Shown here: one piece after another, positions 12,601-26,530 of the stretch
Numbering within the stretch: the first letter of the stretch is position 1
How the letters are laid out: every line of letters starts with the position of its first letter
Origin: Sisyra terminalis
Taxonomy: Eukaryota; Arthropoda; Insecta; Neuroptera; Sisyridae
Length of the DNA stretch: 64,000 nucleotides
Assembly (NCBI GenBank): GCA_958496175.1
Contig: OY292278.1
Location: 4,774,001-4,838,000 of the forward strand
Direction: 5' to 3'
Notes under the pieces: generated by a model
The model's input: only the letters and a program-made list of their open reading frames with translations
What the model was told of the DNA's origin: nothing
Database searches by the model: none
Program-made: the position numbers and the translations under genes

Positions 12601-14150
12601 AATTTTGACAATAAGTTTTCCAAAAAGAGAATGCATTTTCAGACAACAAAAGAGATGTTGTCTTAGGAAGGATTCCAGATTACTTGGCCTAATAAAAAAT
12701 ACTAACACAATATGAAGAAATATCGCCTGGCTTCAGGATCATCATTTCTGAATTTAACTATTGAAATATTTGGTTTTACAAGAAAGCTTTAAGAATGGTA
12801 TTAGGTTTAATAACCCAGCTACTGTAGACTAAGAATGCAACTGCATTCAATAGGATTGCATATGGGTGATCCAAGAAGTAGATTCTATTGTAAAAATGCA
12901 TTACTGTACTAGAACATCAAATCCTGGAACTAAAATTATCGGAAAGTACCTAATACGCCGGGTGCTAAAGTTCATCCAGGTATTTGGCATCAACTTGATG
13001 AAATGGGGACCCAGGAATCACAATAAATCCCAAGGCTGTAGTTTTAAGATTTAATTTATCACATCCGAGAAACCCCAACTCAATAAAAAGCAGGAATACC
13101 TACATTTTTGCACTTTGATTACCATCACTGTTTGTATCATCAATAAATCTTCTTTCATTAAAAATTTTACCTGATAATTTTTAAATAAAATCAAATGACA
13201 AATCATTAAATAAAATAAAATCAACCATTTCTTTAAAAAATCTCAAAAATTCATCATCTATATTTGATATAAGATAAATCTTATCAAGTAATCAATTGGA
13301 TCACTAAAAATATAGTTTCCTCCATATCCAGGAGACTTTAAATAGCCAAAGATATCTCCAACTAAAAAATGGGCTTTTCAACTTGGATTAACGAAAAAAT
13401 TTCCATGGGACTTCATACTTAATATATTTTCAACAGCCACAGCCTAATCTCAATTTTCCAGAGAAAATTTCAACCCTTAAGTCGCATCTTAATGCATTAC
13501 AGTTTATTTTTTTTTTGATCCAAAACAGTTATAACGGTTCGTTGAATATTAGGCTTTGTATTACGGATGGAACAAATAGCTTTTTATTTTATCTCTATAT
13601 ATTGTAGAGAACTCTAATAGCCTCTGGCTAAGCTGTCATAATCCTGTTGTCAGGTTACTTTTGGGGTCGGAATATTCTATTCTCATATTCTATAGAGCTT
13701 TTTGTATTACATTTATTCGTATGTGTTCCAATGGCAGATACGTTTTGCACACATGCATAATATTTAGTTCTCTTTTCCTCCCCAATCATTGCCCTCTTTA
13801 TCCTTTCCCTGTCAGCCCTTTGGTCCTCGACTTCAAAATATATTGAATCAGTGGCTTCGGTTTATACACACATATATATATAGTTCGGTGATATTTACTC
13901 AAAATATTAGTTTCGGTATAATGTAACACAAATAAATGTTTTCGGTTTACCGAAATTGGTACTTCAATTTGGGTGACAAATTGGGGGTCAACAAGAGTGT
14001 TTAAAGTGTACCTATATGTTGATTTAAGAATTGTAAGATTTGTCACGGTAAATCCAGTTCGTCTGGTCTATTTTTGGGCGGTGGTTTTGCCAAGTTATCC
14101 ATGAAGTTTGGGTAGTTAAGATATTCTTCTTTTTGGAGTTCTTCTCCCAT
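12601..14150. other. AT-rich spacer, nothing recognised
   Basis: Short ORFs only, none with family resemblance or consistent splice sites. Confidence 0.4.
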
Positions 14151-14158
14151 CAGTTGGA

Positions 14159-14685
14159 ACAGTTCTAAACCATTCTTAGAAAAAGATTTTGTTAATAATT
14201 CTTTGATCATTGCAGTTAAAATTTTCCAGTTTTTGCTGTCAAAAGTTCCTTATTGTTTTGTACAAAATGGAAAGATGGACTCTTATCCAGAGGTTGCAAT
14301 ACAAAATTGATACATCGACGATTAATTACTGAATCCTGAAGAAGTATTAGTTGGACTAAAAACCTAAGTTAAAGAATAAAAAACTTATGACTTTCGTTAA
14401 GAACTTCTTGTTATGCACGACATAGCCGAAGAACAGAATCTTTTTTTTCTTTAAAAAAATCATAATTTTTTTATTTTTTAACTTAGGTTTTAAGTCCAAC
14501 TAATACTTCTTCAGGATTCAGTAATTAATCGTCGATGCATCAATTTTGTATTGCAACCTCTGGATAAGAGTCCATCTTTCAATTTTGTACAAAACAATAA
14601 GGAACTTTTGACAGCAAAAACTGGAAAATTTTAACTGCAATGGTTAAAGAATTATAAACAAAACCTTTTTCTATGAACTGTTCTT
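14159..14685. repeat. Foldback element, ~215-bp arms
   Basis: Arms about 14159-14375 and 14472-14685 are inverted copies ('ccttattgttttgtacaaaa', 'gagtccatctttc', 'aatcctgaagaagtattagt'). The ~95-bp loop is unrelated sequence. Confidence 0.85.
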
Positions 14686-14892
14686 GAATTTTAAATGAAA
14701 TCAACAGGCTAGTTTTGGCAATAATCCAAATAAAATCCCGCTGGAATGATACTTCAATTTTGATTCATTTCAGGAATTAGAAATTTCATGTTTATCCAGA
14801 GCTTTATGAACTTAATCACCAGATTTAATATGATTTTCTAATGACAACAATTTGAAACTTTGATCGACAATTAACTTCTAATTTTATTTATA

Positions 14893-16135
14893 ACTAGCTG
14901 ATCCCCGCGACTTCGTCTGCGTAACGTAGGTGTAGATTATATTTTCTTCTTAAATTTGCTATTTGCAGTGGCATATGAACATTATTATTTTTTTTATTTC
15001 TTTTACGAAAACATAATCATACCTGAAAACAGTATTTTGTCAACTTTAAAAAGACACATTTAATAAGCTGTTGCAAAGAATAAAATAGTTGCATATAATG
15101 ATCAATTAATTTTCAAAAAATATTTATAAATATCTAAAAAGAGTATGTATAGTACCTACTACCTAAACTTTCATACTAATTAAGTGAAATGACGTTATTT
15201 AAAATGCTGTAGTTAAAAAGATATAACAAAAACAGAAACTTATTATTAATTAATTATTTATTTATTAATTATATTTATTAAATTCAAAATTTCGATTGTT
15301 GATTAACTCTAAATTTTCTCATACAAACTTAGTCATCCCTTTTACTCTTTTAGGGTAGGAATTTTCAAAAAAAAAAAATTCTTATCAGATGTCTACTTCA
15401 TAAAAATAATACATCGAATATTAAAATTTCATCAGTCAGAAGGGATATATAAAATACAGAATTTTATGTATGCACAGTTTTAAAAACGTATTTACTTAAA
15501 GTTTTATTACTATTATTATTATTACTACTACTACTATTACTTTTTTTCGTTAATATTTCCTTATTGAGTAACTATAAGGGTCTATTTACAACAATTATGT
15601 AAAAAAAATAAAATAAAAATAAAATGTTTACTAAAAGATTCCAACCCACGTCTTTCTAATTAGAAGCATCAGAATGTTAGATACATAATATATTTCATTA
15701 TATATATAAAGGTTTATATTTCAAAGAGCCAATTTTTTAAAATTTAAATTGAATTTTCTGTGCTTTTTATCAGTTCAACTAAAAATATTTTTACAGATTA
15801 TTTTCTAACTTTAAATTACCTTTCCAATGATATATAATTCACCTGTCTAGTGTAAAATTTTCTGTTTCTATCCATAGGGAATACCTTCCCTTATTATTTT
15901 TTTGGAATGATAAGTAGCCTATAGTCTGTGGGAAATTGTGTTGTATCTTGATACCAAATTTCATTAAATTCGGTTGTTCCGTTCTTTAGTTAAATCGGAA
16001 CACACAGACAGACAGACAAACAAAAATTTTGAAAATGTTAAATTTGGAATAAGGGCCTCTTGAAACAAAGATTTACCCAAAAATTGGGTTCAAAATCGAA
16101 ATGTACAGATAGACGTAAGAATTTTATAAATAACT
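14893..16135 (+). mobile_element. Insect-type dispersed repeat, longest copy (~1.24 kb)
   Basis: Begins 'agctgatccccgcgacttcg' and ends with 'acagacagacaaac' runs and 'gtaagaattttata'. This head-and-tail combination, with 'ttcggttgttccgttcttta', is seen widely in insect genomes. Class uncertain: probably a non-autonomous or truncated retroelement (RTE-like), but I cannot assign it by eye. No intact ORF. Confidence 0.6.
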
Positions 16136-16138
16136 GTC

Positions 16139-16470
16139 CTTTCTGTCAGTTCAACTAAAAATATTTTTACAGATTAATTTCTAACTTTTAATTACCTTTC
16201 CAATGATATATAACTCACTTGTCTAAAGTAAAAATTTCTGTCTTCATCCCTAGGGAATACCTTCCCTTATTATTTTTTTGGAATGATAAGTAGCCTATAG
16301 TCTGTGGGATAGTGTGTTGTATCTTAATACCAAATTTCATTAAATTCGGTTGTTCCGTTCTTTAGTTAAATCGGGACACACAGATAGACAGACAGACAAA
16401 AATTCGAAAAATGTTAAATTTGGAATAAGGGCCTCTCGAAACAAATATTTACCCTAAAATTGGGTTCAAA
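16139..16470 (+). mobile_element. Insect-type dispersed repeat, 3' part only
   Basis: Repeats the last ~330 bp of the copy at 14893-16135 in tandem ('cagttcaactaaaaatattt', 'gatagacagacagac'), and is cut off at 16470 by a family A fragment. Confidence 0.7.
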
Positions 16471-16473
16471 ATC

Positions 16474-16580
16474 TGAGCAAGATTGCTTGGCAATCGAAAT
16501 ACGTATCTGGGCAATACGTCACGAATATTTTTGTTTGAACTTCTGTTCAAATTTATGTTTGTGGTATGATTTTTATATAT
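16474..16580. mobile_element. Foldback element family A, fragment
   Basis: One half arm ('gattgcttggcaatcgaaat', 'aatatttttgtttgaac') wedged between two copies of the dispersed repeat. Confidence 0.7.
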
Positions 16581-16581
16581 T

Positions 16582-16947
16582 ATAGCTGATCCCCGCGATT
16601 TCGTCTGCGTAACGTATATGTAGTTATATTTTCTTTTTAGATTTGCTATTTGTATATATGTCTAGTGTAAAAATGTATGTTTCTATCCCTAGGGAAAACC
16701 TTCCCTTATATTTTTTTGGAATAATAAGTAGCCTATAGTCTGTAGGAAATTGTGTTGTATCTTAATACCAAATTTCATTAAATTCGGTTGTTCCGTTCTT
16801 TAGTTAAATCGGGACACACAGACAGACGAAAATTTGAAAATGTTAAATCCGGAATAAGGGCCTCTTGAAACCAATATTTCCTCTTAAATTAGGTTCAAAA
16901 TCGAAATGTACAGACAGACGTAAGAATTTTATATATTAGTATAGATT
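16582..16947 (+). mobile_element. Insect-type dispersed repeat, internally deleted copy
   Basis: Has the head 'agctgatccccgcgatttcg' and the tail with 'acagacagacgtaagaattt', but lacks about 870 bp of the middle found in the 14.9-kb copy. Confidence 0.7.
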
Positions 16948-19655
16948 ATACCTAGAACAATATAAATTTGATAGGTATGATTGTTAACAACCATAAGCCA
17001 GAAATAATCCACAGAATTGCTTCACTTGCCAAAAAAATTATATTTTTATCAACAAGAAAAATTATTCCAATAATTTTGTAGATTTGCAAAACAATCGTAT
17101 TTACTTAACTAAAGGTATACCCAACAATTTCAACCAAAATTTGACCACCGAAAAGGATTTTCCAATCGTTTTTCCAGGAATTTAGCCAAAGTAAATGCAA
17201 CCTTTCACCGAAAAACAACTCTAAAATCTGATCAGAAACCATGGCCCAAATAAAAATTTCTACAAGTAATATTGAGCCAAAGTTAATGTAAAAAATTTTT
17301 TTAATTATTTCTCATTTTACAATTCAAAATCAATAAAAATATTAACAGACCTAATATTTATACCTTTGAGAATTGGTTACACTTCAATTTAATAATCCTT
17401 TAAGGACAACTTTAGCAGGGATTCATTTGATACAAAATGACGTGAATAATTTGCTAAAAACACTATTAGTAATTACAGTGGGGGGCTAGGGGGTGTAAAA
17501 AATGTGCAAACTAGTACAAAATTTTCAAATTATAAATTAAGTCTCAATTTATTCATATGTATTGTGGTCACCACCCTCAAACCCTGTACGAATGGCGGTG
17601 ATTAGTTTCTGGCAATGCCGGGGGGTTGTATGTTAACCAGGGATTAAATATCGCTCAGAAATTCAATATTTGTTGAGTAGAATAATGCGTGTTCCTCGTG
17701 CTAACAAGAAACATAAATGGACAGATGGTCAAATCGATGCCAAAATCTATCAAAACTATTCCTTCCAGAGAAGGGCTTTCGTTTCAACGACCACCCTCAT
17801 TTACCAACCAACCCCTCACCAACCCGACCCAACCATTACATTAATTAAGAGCAAATAATTAAATGAATTCATAACCAATTTTTAATGACAATTATTCAAC
17901 AATTAGTCTGATTTTTAACAATGCTTCGATCTTGATTTTTTAAAGCCACTCCTGACTTTCGTTAATTTTCATTGCAAAGGGAGACATGCACTAGTAAAAT
18001 TAAATTATTTCTTTTTAAAAAAAAGGGGGAATAATACACTAAATTTATAATAATAGAGCTTAAAAAGCTCCACTGAAATCTCAAGGGAATCAATCATAAT
18101 ATTAAGATATTAGAACTGACGACAAAAAGCTCATGAAACTCTTCAAACAAACGTAAGACTTAAAAGCTTTTTTTTCATCTAATCAAAAATTCAAAAGGGA
18201 TGAAATAAAAATAATTTACACTCCCCCTCATTCATTTTTTTTTTATTTTATTGTGAAAGTTAACGACAGTTTTTTTTCCTCATTTGATTGCTTTTTAAAT
18301 AAATAATAAACGCAAATAATCCCTTCTGTCCATTTTTTTTTTTTCAGTTAGACAAGAAAATATAATAGGTGAGGGTGTGAATGCAAGAGAGATACAAATG
18401 GTGGATGTAAGGGTAGAAATAGAGAGCCCTCGGTCAGTTAAATAAACATTTTGTGAATCACCATTTAAATGTTTGATTTTCTAAAATAAAATTAAAATAA
18501 AATTGTAAACTAACCCTTGCTTTTATTCTCTTGACATCGATTTAATTAACACGTGTTGCTACTGGTCGATGAATGCAGTCAAGGGTAGGATATTTTTTTT
18601 TTGTATTGAAAGAAAAATTTGGGGAAACAGCCAATTTATATCATATTTAAGGGTGGAATTGCAAAAATATCATGGCATATTTGTTGATGTGTTAAACATT
18701 TGTGAAAGTATAGAAAAATCTTGATAAATACTTTGATAAATACCTTAAATGAATTACTGCTTAAGATTTGTGGGCATCAGCTAATAAATTAGATGAAGAA
18801 ATGCACCTACCTGAAAAAAAAAGAATTTAAGATTAAAGATCTTCAAGTAATAATCAAATTAAAAATCAGTCAATAGATCAATTTAGGGCCATTAAGAAGT
18901 AGTAATTTTTAAAAGTGCAATTTATCCAATTTTGCAGAAATATTGCACATAGACTTGTACCATATTACATTTTCATCTTACAAAATTTCAGCTTACTAAA
19001 TTTGTAAAATTTCCTTTTATCAATAAAAGAATATCAAAGTTTTTCACATCATGTGTTTCCCTCACAAAAATAGTAAACTTTATCCATGTAATTTAATCTA
19101 CTCAATTACAATTAAAATATTTGAAAATAATTGTTTGACTTTCCAGTCAACAATTCATAAAGGAATAATTTCGAAAAAAAATGTAAACAATTCGTATTAG
19201 TTACTGATCGATTTTCTGCTCAATCGAAATAGGTTATTTTAAATATTCAATTTTATCGATAATTGAAAAGTGACAAAAACAGAGAATTGAAAAATTAAAT
19301 GTAAAAAACAAAGACAACAATTTCAAAAATTAATTATTATAATAACTTTTAAAGTGAAAAAGAATATAAATTAAGAAACTAATGAGTAAGACAAGAATAA
19401 ATTAATTTTTTCATCGAGCCATGTAATTCAAATTTGCAATGAATGAACGCAGCCAAAATGAAAAAAAATTGAAGGCCAAAATTTAATTATCAAGTCAACT
19501 TGTCATATTTGAAATAATTAATTCGCTAATTTCTTACAAATTAATTCCATTTGCATTTTGAATAATTAAATTCTTTATTTTAGTTTCGCTTTCTTGATGG
19601 CGACAAATTTTGGAAATGATAATTAACAAGATTAATACACTTCCAGATATAATTG
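16948..19655. other. AT-rich spacer, nothing recognised
   Basis: No supported gene. 17570-17640 is slightly G-rich. Homopolymer runs near 18300-18350 and 18590. Confidence 0.4.
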
Positions 19656-19659
19656 GATT

Positions 19660-19916
19660 GAAATGGTATTCCTGTGGATTAGGCATATTAGCATGGATCA
19701 GAACCGTCATTTCCAATTTATTCACGAATTAATAAAAAAAAATAAAGTATTAAATGCAACGTTACCGAATATTGACGATATTGACGTCCCTAATCGGGGC
19801 ATGAGCCCATTTTATGGTATTTGCTGTGAATTTGGATAGAATTTTCACGAATAAATTGGACCATACTGGTTCTGATCCACGCTAACGTGCCTGTTGCATG
19901 GGAATACCATATTAAT
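19660..19916. repeat. Inverted repeat, ~70-bp arms
   Basis: 19660-19732 and 19848-19916 are inverted copies ('ggatcagaacc', 'ccaatttattc', 'atggtattcc'). The spacer contains 'aaatgcaacgtta...attgacg', words that recur at 30970-31010 in GGCX intron 1, so this is probably part of a dispersed element. Confidence 0.6.
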
Positions 19917-21509
19917 TTTTATGAAATTCTCACATTTAATAGTAAAGCACAAAAGCACTACAAATGTTATGTTCAGCCTTTTAGAAAACCATAAATGCTT
20001 CAAAAATTGAAAAGTACTTTAATAAATTAATTCCTTAATTAAATTTTTCGGATTTATTTTTCATACTTCTTTTATACTTTCATAAGTCCCAATTTCAATC
20101 AAATTAGTTCACTCATTGTTGAGAATAAAATATTTTCTGATCTATTGTTATTTTCGCCAGTAAAAAGACATAGGAACCGGAAATTTGAAGTACCTATGGA
20201 CGTATCTTTTAAAAATACACATACTTTCCAAAAATAGTCCAACTAACTTTCAGTGGCCAAATTTTCATTGTTGTTCTATGGCTTTTCGCTTTAGGCACCA
20301 TTTTTGAATTACCAGAAAATTATTAAGTACACTTTTCTTCAAATTTCAGATAAAATTTGATTGATCTAAACTGGAAAAACTTTTTATAAATCCATACACA
20401 AGATTATCCTCATTTTCCAGTCAAGTTATTATATTTTAAATCCTAGGAAAATTAATTACTGAATAACAAAGATCACGTCAAGTGGTTACCTATTTAACAC
20501 TTGGTCATGAAATTAATGTTCAACTATTTAATTATAAAGCTTTCACAATCGATAATTGGATTCTGGAATATTAATTCAAAATTTTCATTTTGACTCCTTT
20601 TTTTTTAGAAAAATTTATTACAGCCAAACTATTTGAGATTACTGAATGAAATTTTCAGGATTTATTGTTAAACATCTATATTTCAATAAAACATTCAATT
20701 CAATAATAATAATTTTTTTTTTAACTTTTATTTTATCAATTGAAAATTTAAAACTTTTCTCCCTCATAAAATGATTTATTTCCAATAGTTACAGGCACTA
20801 AACATTCAAGTTTAATATTCAGAAATAAAATTTAATTGTCCGAATTTTGTTTAATTAAAATAAATTAATTTTTTCCTCTTATTTTGACTTAATATCGGCG
20901 AAAAAGCACTCTAATTATCAATCGAAAATTTTAGCATCAAAATATCTGCTTTTCTAAACAAATCCCTAAGTTTTATGTTCGTTGAAATCTCTACTTTCTG
21001 ATGGTATAGAAAAAATATACAGTACTATGATAAATCTTCTCCAAAATAGATCATGCAGGTACATAAGTTATCTTAAAAATGCAATAAATATGCATTTACT
21101 CATATAATTTAAAGAAAATTCTAAAACTTCCTCAAAATATTATTTCGATTCTTTGCATTTTCTGAGAACATTTATCATAATAATGTATTTTTTAACTTTT
21201 TTATTTTACTCTTCAAATTGGGATAAAAGTTTGATCCTTTAAAAAATTTTTCTAAATGATATTAAAAGCCAAAGCTTTAAATGATAAATGAAAAGCACAC
21301 TTTTTATATACATTAAAAACAATTAATCTCTATGTTATAGAACAAAAATTAAGAGTAATTTTAAAAAAAATCGTTTACACTGCAGAATTATTAATGCCTG
21401 AAAATGTAACAATAATGACTGCAAAAATTTGTCCAGGTGACATTCTCGGGATATCTTAAAAAGACCAGCTAAAAGCAAATTACCGACAACTACATTGCCT
21501 AATTGGTAA
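19917..21509. other. AT-rich spacer, nothing recognised
   Basis: No supported coding segment or repeat. Confidence 0.4.
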
Positions 21510-23515
21510 GAAATCTAATTATCTTTGGATTATAAATTTCTTCTGTAAAAATCCATTTCAAAGTCAATTAGAACCTATAACATCCAGCTCTGGATAGAAA
21601 TTAGCAACATCAATATAAATATCATTCAATGCTTTCAATATTAAATCCTCCAACTCATTTACAAAGCTCTAAAGTATATCATAAACCTGGACTTTCATAA
21701 TGAATTAAAAATGATCTTTATTAGGGAGAAAATCACCAGACTTTGCATGAAATATCATTAAAAAATAATTACCATGTTAGTCATTGTTATAAAGTTTAAA
21801 AAAATCAAGAACTGTCCACACAAATTCTAAAAGCTCAAGCTTACTATTCTTGCTTGAAGTCGTAATTATCCAAAGATTGTAAATTTCTTCTTTAAAACTT
21901 CATTCCGAAATCGAACAAATCGAGCTTCCAGCTATGGATAGCAACTAGGAACTTTAATATAAATATAATTTAATGTTTTCAGTATAAGACCTTCAGACTC
22001 ATGGTAAAAGCTCTAAATCTGGACATCTATAACGACTTAAAAATGATCTCAATTAGGGAGGAAATCACCAGACTATGTAAGAAATATCATAAAAAATAAA
22101 GTTAAAAAAAATCAAGAATTGCTCACACAAATTCTTAAAGCTCAAGCTTATTCTTGCTAGAAATCGTAACTATTCTTGGATAGTAAATTTCTTCTGTAGA
22201 AATCCATTCCGAATGCAATAAGAACCTATAACATCCAGCTATGGATAATAATTAGCAACTTTAATATTAATATCATTCAATACTTTCTGTATTAAATCCT
22301 CTGACTCATTGCAAAAGCTCTAAAATACGTCACAAACCTGGACATCCATAATGAATTAAAAATGATCTTTACAAGGGAGAAAATCACCAGAATTTGCAAG
22401 AAATATCAGGACAAATCAGTTACCATGTTAATCATTTACATAAAGTTAAAAAAATCAAGAATTGGCCTCACTAATAATAAAAGCTCAAGCTTACTATTCT
22501 TACTAGTAATCGTACTTATCCTTGGATTGTAAATTTCTTCTGTAAAAATCAATTTTAAGTCAATAAGAACCTATGACACCCAGCTATGGATAGCAACTAG
22601 CGACTTCAATATTAATATCATTTAAAGCTTTCAATATTAGACCCTCCGACTCATTGTAAAAGCTCTAAAGTACGTCAGAAACCTGGATATCCATAATGAC
22701 TTAAAAATGTACTTTATTAAGGTAAAAATCACCAGAATGCAAGAAATATCAGAAAAAATCAGTTACCACGTTAATCATTGTTATAAAGTTAAAAAAAAAT
22801 CAAGAATTGCTCACACAAATGCTAAAAGCTCAAGCTTATTCTCGCTAGAAACCGTAATTATTCTTGGATTGTAAATTTCTTTTGTGGAAATCCTTTCTAA
22901 AGTCAATAAGAACGTAAAACATCCAGCTATGGATAGCGACTAGCAACTTTAATATAAATATCATTCAATACTTTCAGTATAAGACCCTCAGACTCATTGT
23001 AAAAGCTCTAAATTTGGACATCCATAATAACTTAAAATTGATCTCTATTACGGAGAAAATCACCAAACTTTGCAAGAAATATCAGAAAAAATCAGTTCCC
23101 ATGTTAATCATCGTTATAAAGTTAAAAAAATCAAGAATTGCCCACACATGTGCTAAAAGCTCAAGCTTATTCTCGCTAGAAACCGTAACTATTCTTGGAT
23201 TGTAAATTTCTTCTATAAAAATCCATTCCAAAGTCAATAAGAACGTATGACATCCAGCTATGGATAACGACCAGTAACTCCAATATAAATATCATTTAAC
23301 GCTTTCAGTATAAGACCCTCAGACTCATTGTAAAAGCTCTAAATCTGGACATCCATAACGACTTAAAAATGATCTCCATTAGGATGAAAATCACCAAACT
23401 TTGCAAGAAATGTCAGAAAAAATCTGTTACCATGTTAATCATTGTTATAATGTTAAAAAAAATCAAGAACTGCCCACACAAATAATAAAAGCTCAAGCTC
23501 CCTATTCTTAGATAG
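21510..23515 (+). repeat. Tandem array, six units of ~300-350 bp
   Basis: Unit starts, marked by 'ttggattgtaaatttcttct', lie near 21515, 21863, 22165, 22510, 22854 and 23186. Each unit carries 'catccagctatggata', 'agactcattgtaaaagctct', 'ggacatccataa', 'gaaaatcaccag' and 'aaaagctcaagctta' in the same order. Units differ by substitutions and small indels, so the array is not recently homogenised. Confidence 0.9.
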
Positions 23516-23832
23516 AAAGAAGGCGTGATTTGACATATAACGGATTTACTTGTTGTTCAACAATCTTAGGAATATTTCTAACTATCTTATTAATGTAGTT
23601 CCAACTAAATTTCTTTAATACAAACGTAATCAATTTCTAGATCATCAAAAAGGGAAAAAAAAATGTTCAAAATCTTATTTGGACCCACTAAGTTTGAAGA
23701 TTATTAAAACTGATATTACAATTACTCCTATTTTACCATAATCCCTCTTAATCTATCATTTTAAATCGATGATTGTACTTAAAATTGCTATAACATTCGA
23801 TTTTTGAAGCTCAAAATTTGTTTTCCTCTTAA

Positions 23833-24501
23833 GGGGGTATTCTAGTATAGAAATTCGAAAAAATCGAAAAAAAAATTTTTTTTCATGATTCGATAGTTTA
23901 GATATTCAAAAATGTCTCCCTAAAAGAATTTTTTCAAATTTGGATTATTTTCGTAGTTATAGTCGTTTTAGTGACGTGGTTGAGTGTACGACTGGAACTT
24001 TAAACGCGTTTTTCTCGAAACCACTAAGATATTTCAAGTTCTAGCCAGTCGATTCACTTGAAATTTGGCATGAATATTCCTTAAATATCTGTTTATCTTT
24101 GAAACTAGTAAAAATTAAAAATTTCAAATTCCTAATATTTTAAAAAAATTTGATAGTCAAAAAGTCAGTGAAAAAATCGACCTAGTTTTTGAGTAGCCGC
24201 CATTTTATGGAAAAATTTTTTTGTTTTTGGATTCGCTGGTTCGGAAGATAGCTACATTCATACAGATTAAGAATTCAGCCTTTTTTTATTTTTCAGATGA
24301 CTACAGGGGTTGAAATCATGACAACCAGGACACGGCCTTTTTTTTTCCCCCTCTACTTCTAGGATGCATAACTCCACGAATTTTTTTTTGTTTTTTGAAA
24401 TTTATTTTGTATCTTCTTCAGGCATCAATAAAAAAATTATAAAAAAATGAATAGTGAAAAAAAAACGCTCGAAATTCGGGCCTCTAGACTAGAATACCCC
24501 C
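23833..24501. mobile_element. piggyBac-like non-autonomous element with TTAA duplications
   Basis: 669 bp. Inverted ends GGGGGTATTCTAGTATAGA and (other strand) GGGGGTATTCTAGTCTAGA, flanked by TTAA at 23829-23832 and 24502-24505. TTAA target choice is the hallmark of piggyBac-type elements. No transposase remains. Confidence 0.8.
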
Positions 24502-24505
24502 TTAA

Positions 24506-26530
24506 AGAACCAATCTTGATTGGATCATCTCATTAAATTTCTACAGCCTCCCATTGATGATACAAAAGCACTTATTTCTTATAATTCAGTCATTGCAAAT
24601 TCTACAGTATTATTTTCTTATAACAAAGAAAAAATTATAAAAATTCAGAACAATTTTCTTCCTTCTCATTAACATCTTCCAAGTTCAATTAACGCTAAAC
24701 GCTTAAGGTCACAAACTTCCTCATAAATAATTAACACAAAACCCACTTGATTCGTTGTCAAACACAACAATGTTCTTATAACGAACAATGGATTTGACAC
24801 ACGCAACAAGTGGAAACAAAATGCAAATTAAAACTTTAAGAGAAACCACAAGGACAATGCGCGAAAATCCTGAAAAGAAATCAAGAAGAAGAAAAACGTT
24901 CTACGCAAAATTTTCTTCCTTCTATAACTGTTTTTTTTTTCTAGAACATTTACAGAGAGAAAAACATGTACGGTTTACAAGGATTATGGATTTTTTCCCC
25001 ATTTTTTTTTTTTAAAAAAAATGGGGAAAAAAGATAGGTAGATGTATCTAGGTATGACCTAATTAAAATCTCATTTCACAAGGGGCAGGAACCGTTCACC
25101 GTTTGAGCTTTATTGAGCGTTTCCCATCAAAGTTGGCGGATGTTACAAAATAGAGAAAAAAAAATAAATGCAAAGCTCTATAAATATACAGATTTTAAAT
25201 CAGTCGTTGATATAGTTTTCAGGGCTGGCATTAAACTTTCACATTTCTAAAATGAAAAAATATTACCAAACCATTGAAAGCTTTTGTTGGAATAAAGATG
25301 ATTAAAATTGAAAAAAATAGAGTTTTTTTAAAAAAAAAAAATAGAACAACAATGGCTTGAAATGAAATCAATAAGTCTTCCCTTTTTATTCTTTTCTTCC
25401 TTCTTTCCCAATAATAAATCTTAAAATCACTGAAAATCAAAAACTAAAACAATAATTAGACAACATAAATCTATCAGTTGGCATTTGCTTTTGTTACCAA
25501 AGGATTAAAAATTAAGGGTCTAAACCTATGGTTCTTAACTTGGGTTCAATCGAATTAAGTTACCAGAATTTGATGAAGGCCAAGATCCATTCCTTACTCA
25601 TATGATCTATAACTTGAATTTAAAAAAGTCATTTTTAATTTTTCCAATTAAGAAACGTTCGATTAGTGAAACTGTTGGGAGTTAGTACCTCCAACTAGGT
25701 TAAGAACCACTGGTTTAAACAGTAGCGTAGCTTATATTCTTGCACCCCTTCACCACCAAAATCAACTTGCACCCCTTTTTCAAAAGAGAAAAAGACAACA
25801 GTAATAAAATGTAAAAAACAAGGAAATATAAAAATTTAAAAGATTTATTATTACTCGTGCACCCTTGAAAAATTTACGGAGATGTCATCTCCGCCACTGA
25901 ATCTCAATTAATGCTATCAAGCAACTTTTTGCAGAAATAAAGAGCTTAAAAACTATTTTTTCAGCAATTTTTAAAATAGCACAACTTCTTATGTGGCTGC
26001 TGAAATTTAAAGATGATCGAAGGGGATGAAGGGGTGAAAAGAACGTCCAATTTTTTTTCACAACTATACAAAACATGATTGGGACAATTTCTTACTTATA
26101 TTTAACCGGAATCATACAAACAATGGGTTTTGCAATCCGGAGAACCCATTTAATGCAAATTAGAAGTTTACGACCAAATCATTCAACAGGTGGTGACATT
26201 AAACCACCTGGGGGTAAAATCATTTCAGTTCTAGAAACTTAAAAGATGAAATTCTCTTGCAAATTAACAACACAAGTTGGAGATTACTAAGGAGGATATT
26301 AAGGAGCATCAGGGGCGTAACTTTCAGAAAAAGGGTACGAAACGAAAAATTAGATCAAGATAACTATGGTACTGGAGGAACCATGTGGACCAGATTGAAC
26401 CCAAACCGTTTAATAAAATGGGTTAATACCCTATAACTCGAAACTTGAAAACTATTGGGTCTCCACAACAATGGGGAAAATTTTTTTTCATCATTCTTCC
26501 TGGAGGCATTTTAGGCTAATAAAAACAGGA
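24506..26530. other. AT-rich spacer with two small hairpins
   Basis: 24982-25035 holds a palindrome (ttttttccccattttttttt and its complement). 26187-26211 holds 'caggtggt' and 'accacctg'. No supported gene. Confidence 0.4.

Noticed and set aside
21510..23515. Regularly spaced repeats considered as a CRISPR-like array
   Set aside because: Units are ~300-350 bp with no short identical repeats and unique spacers, and the DNA is eukaryotic; it is a tandem satellite-type array.
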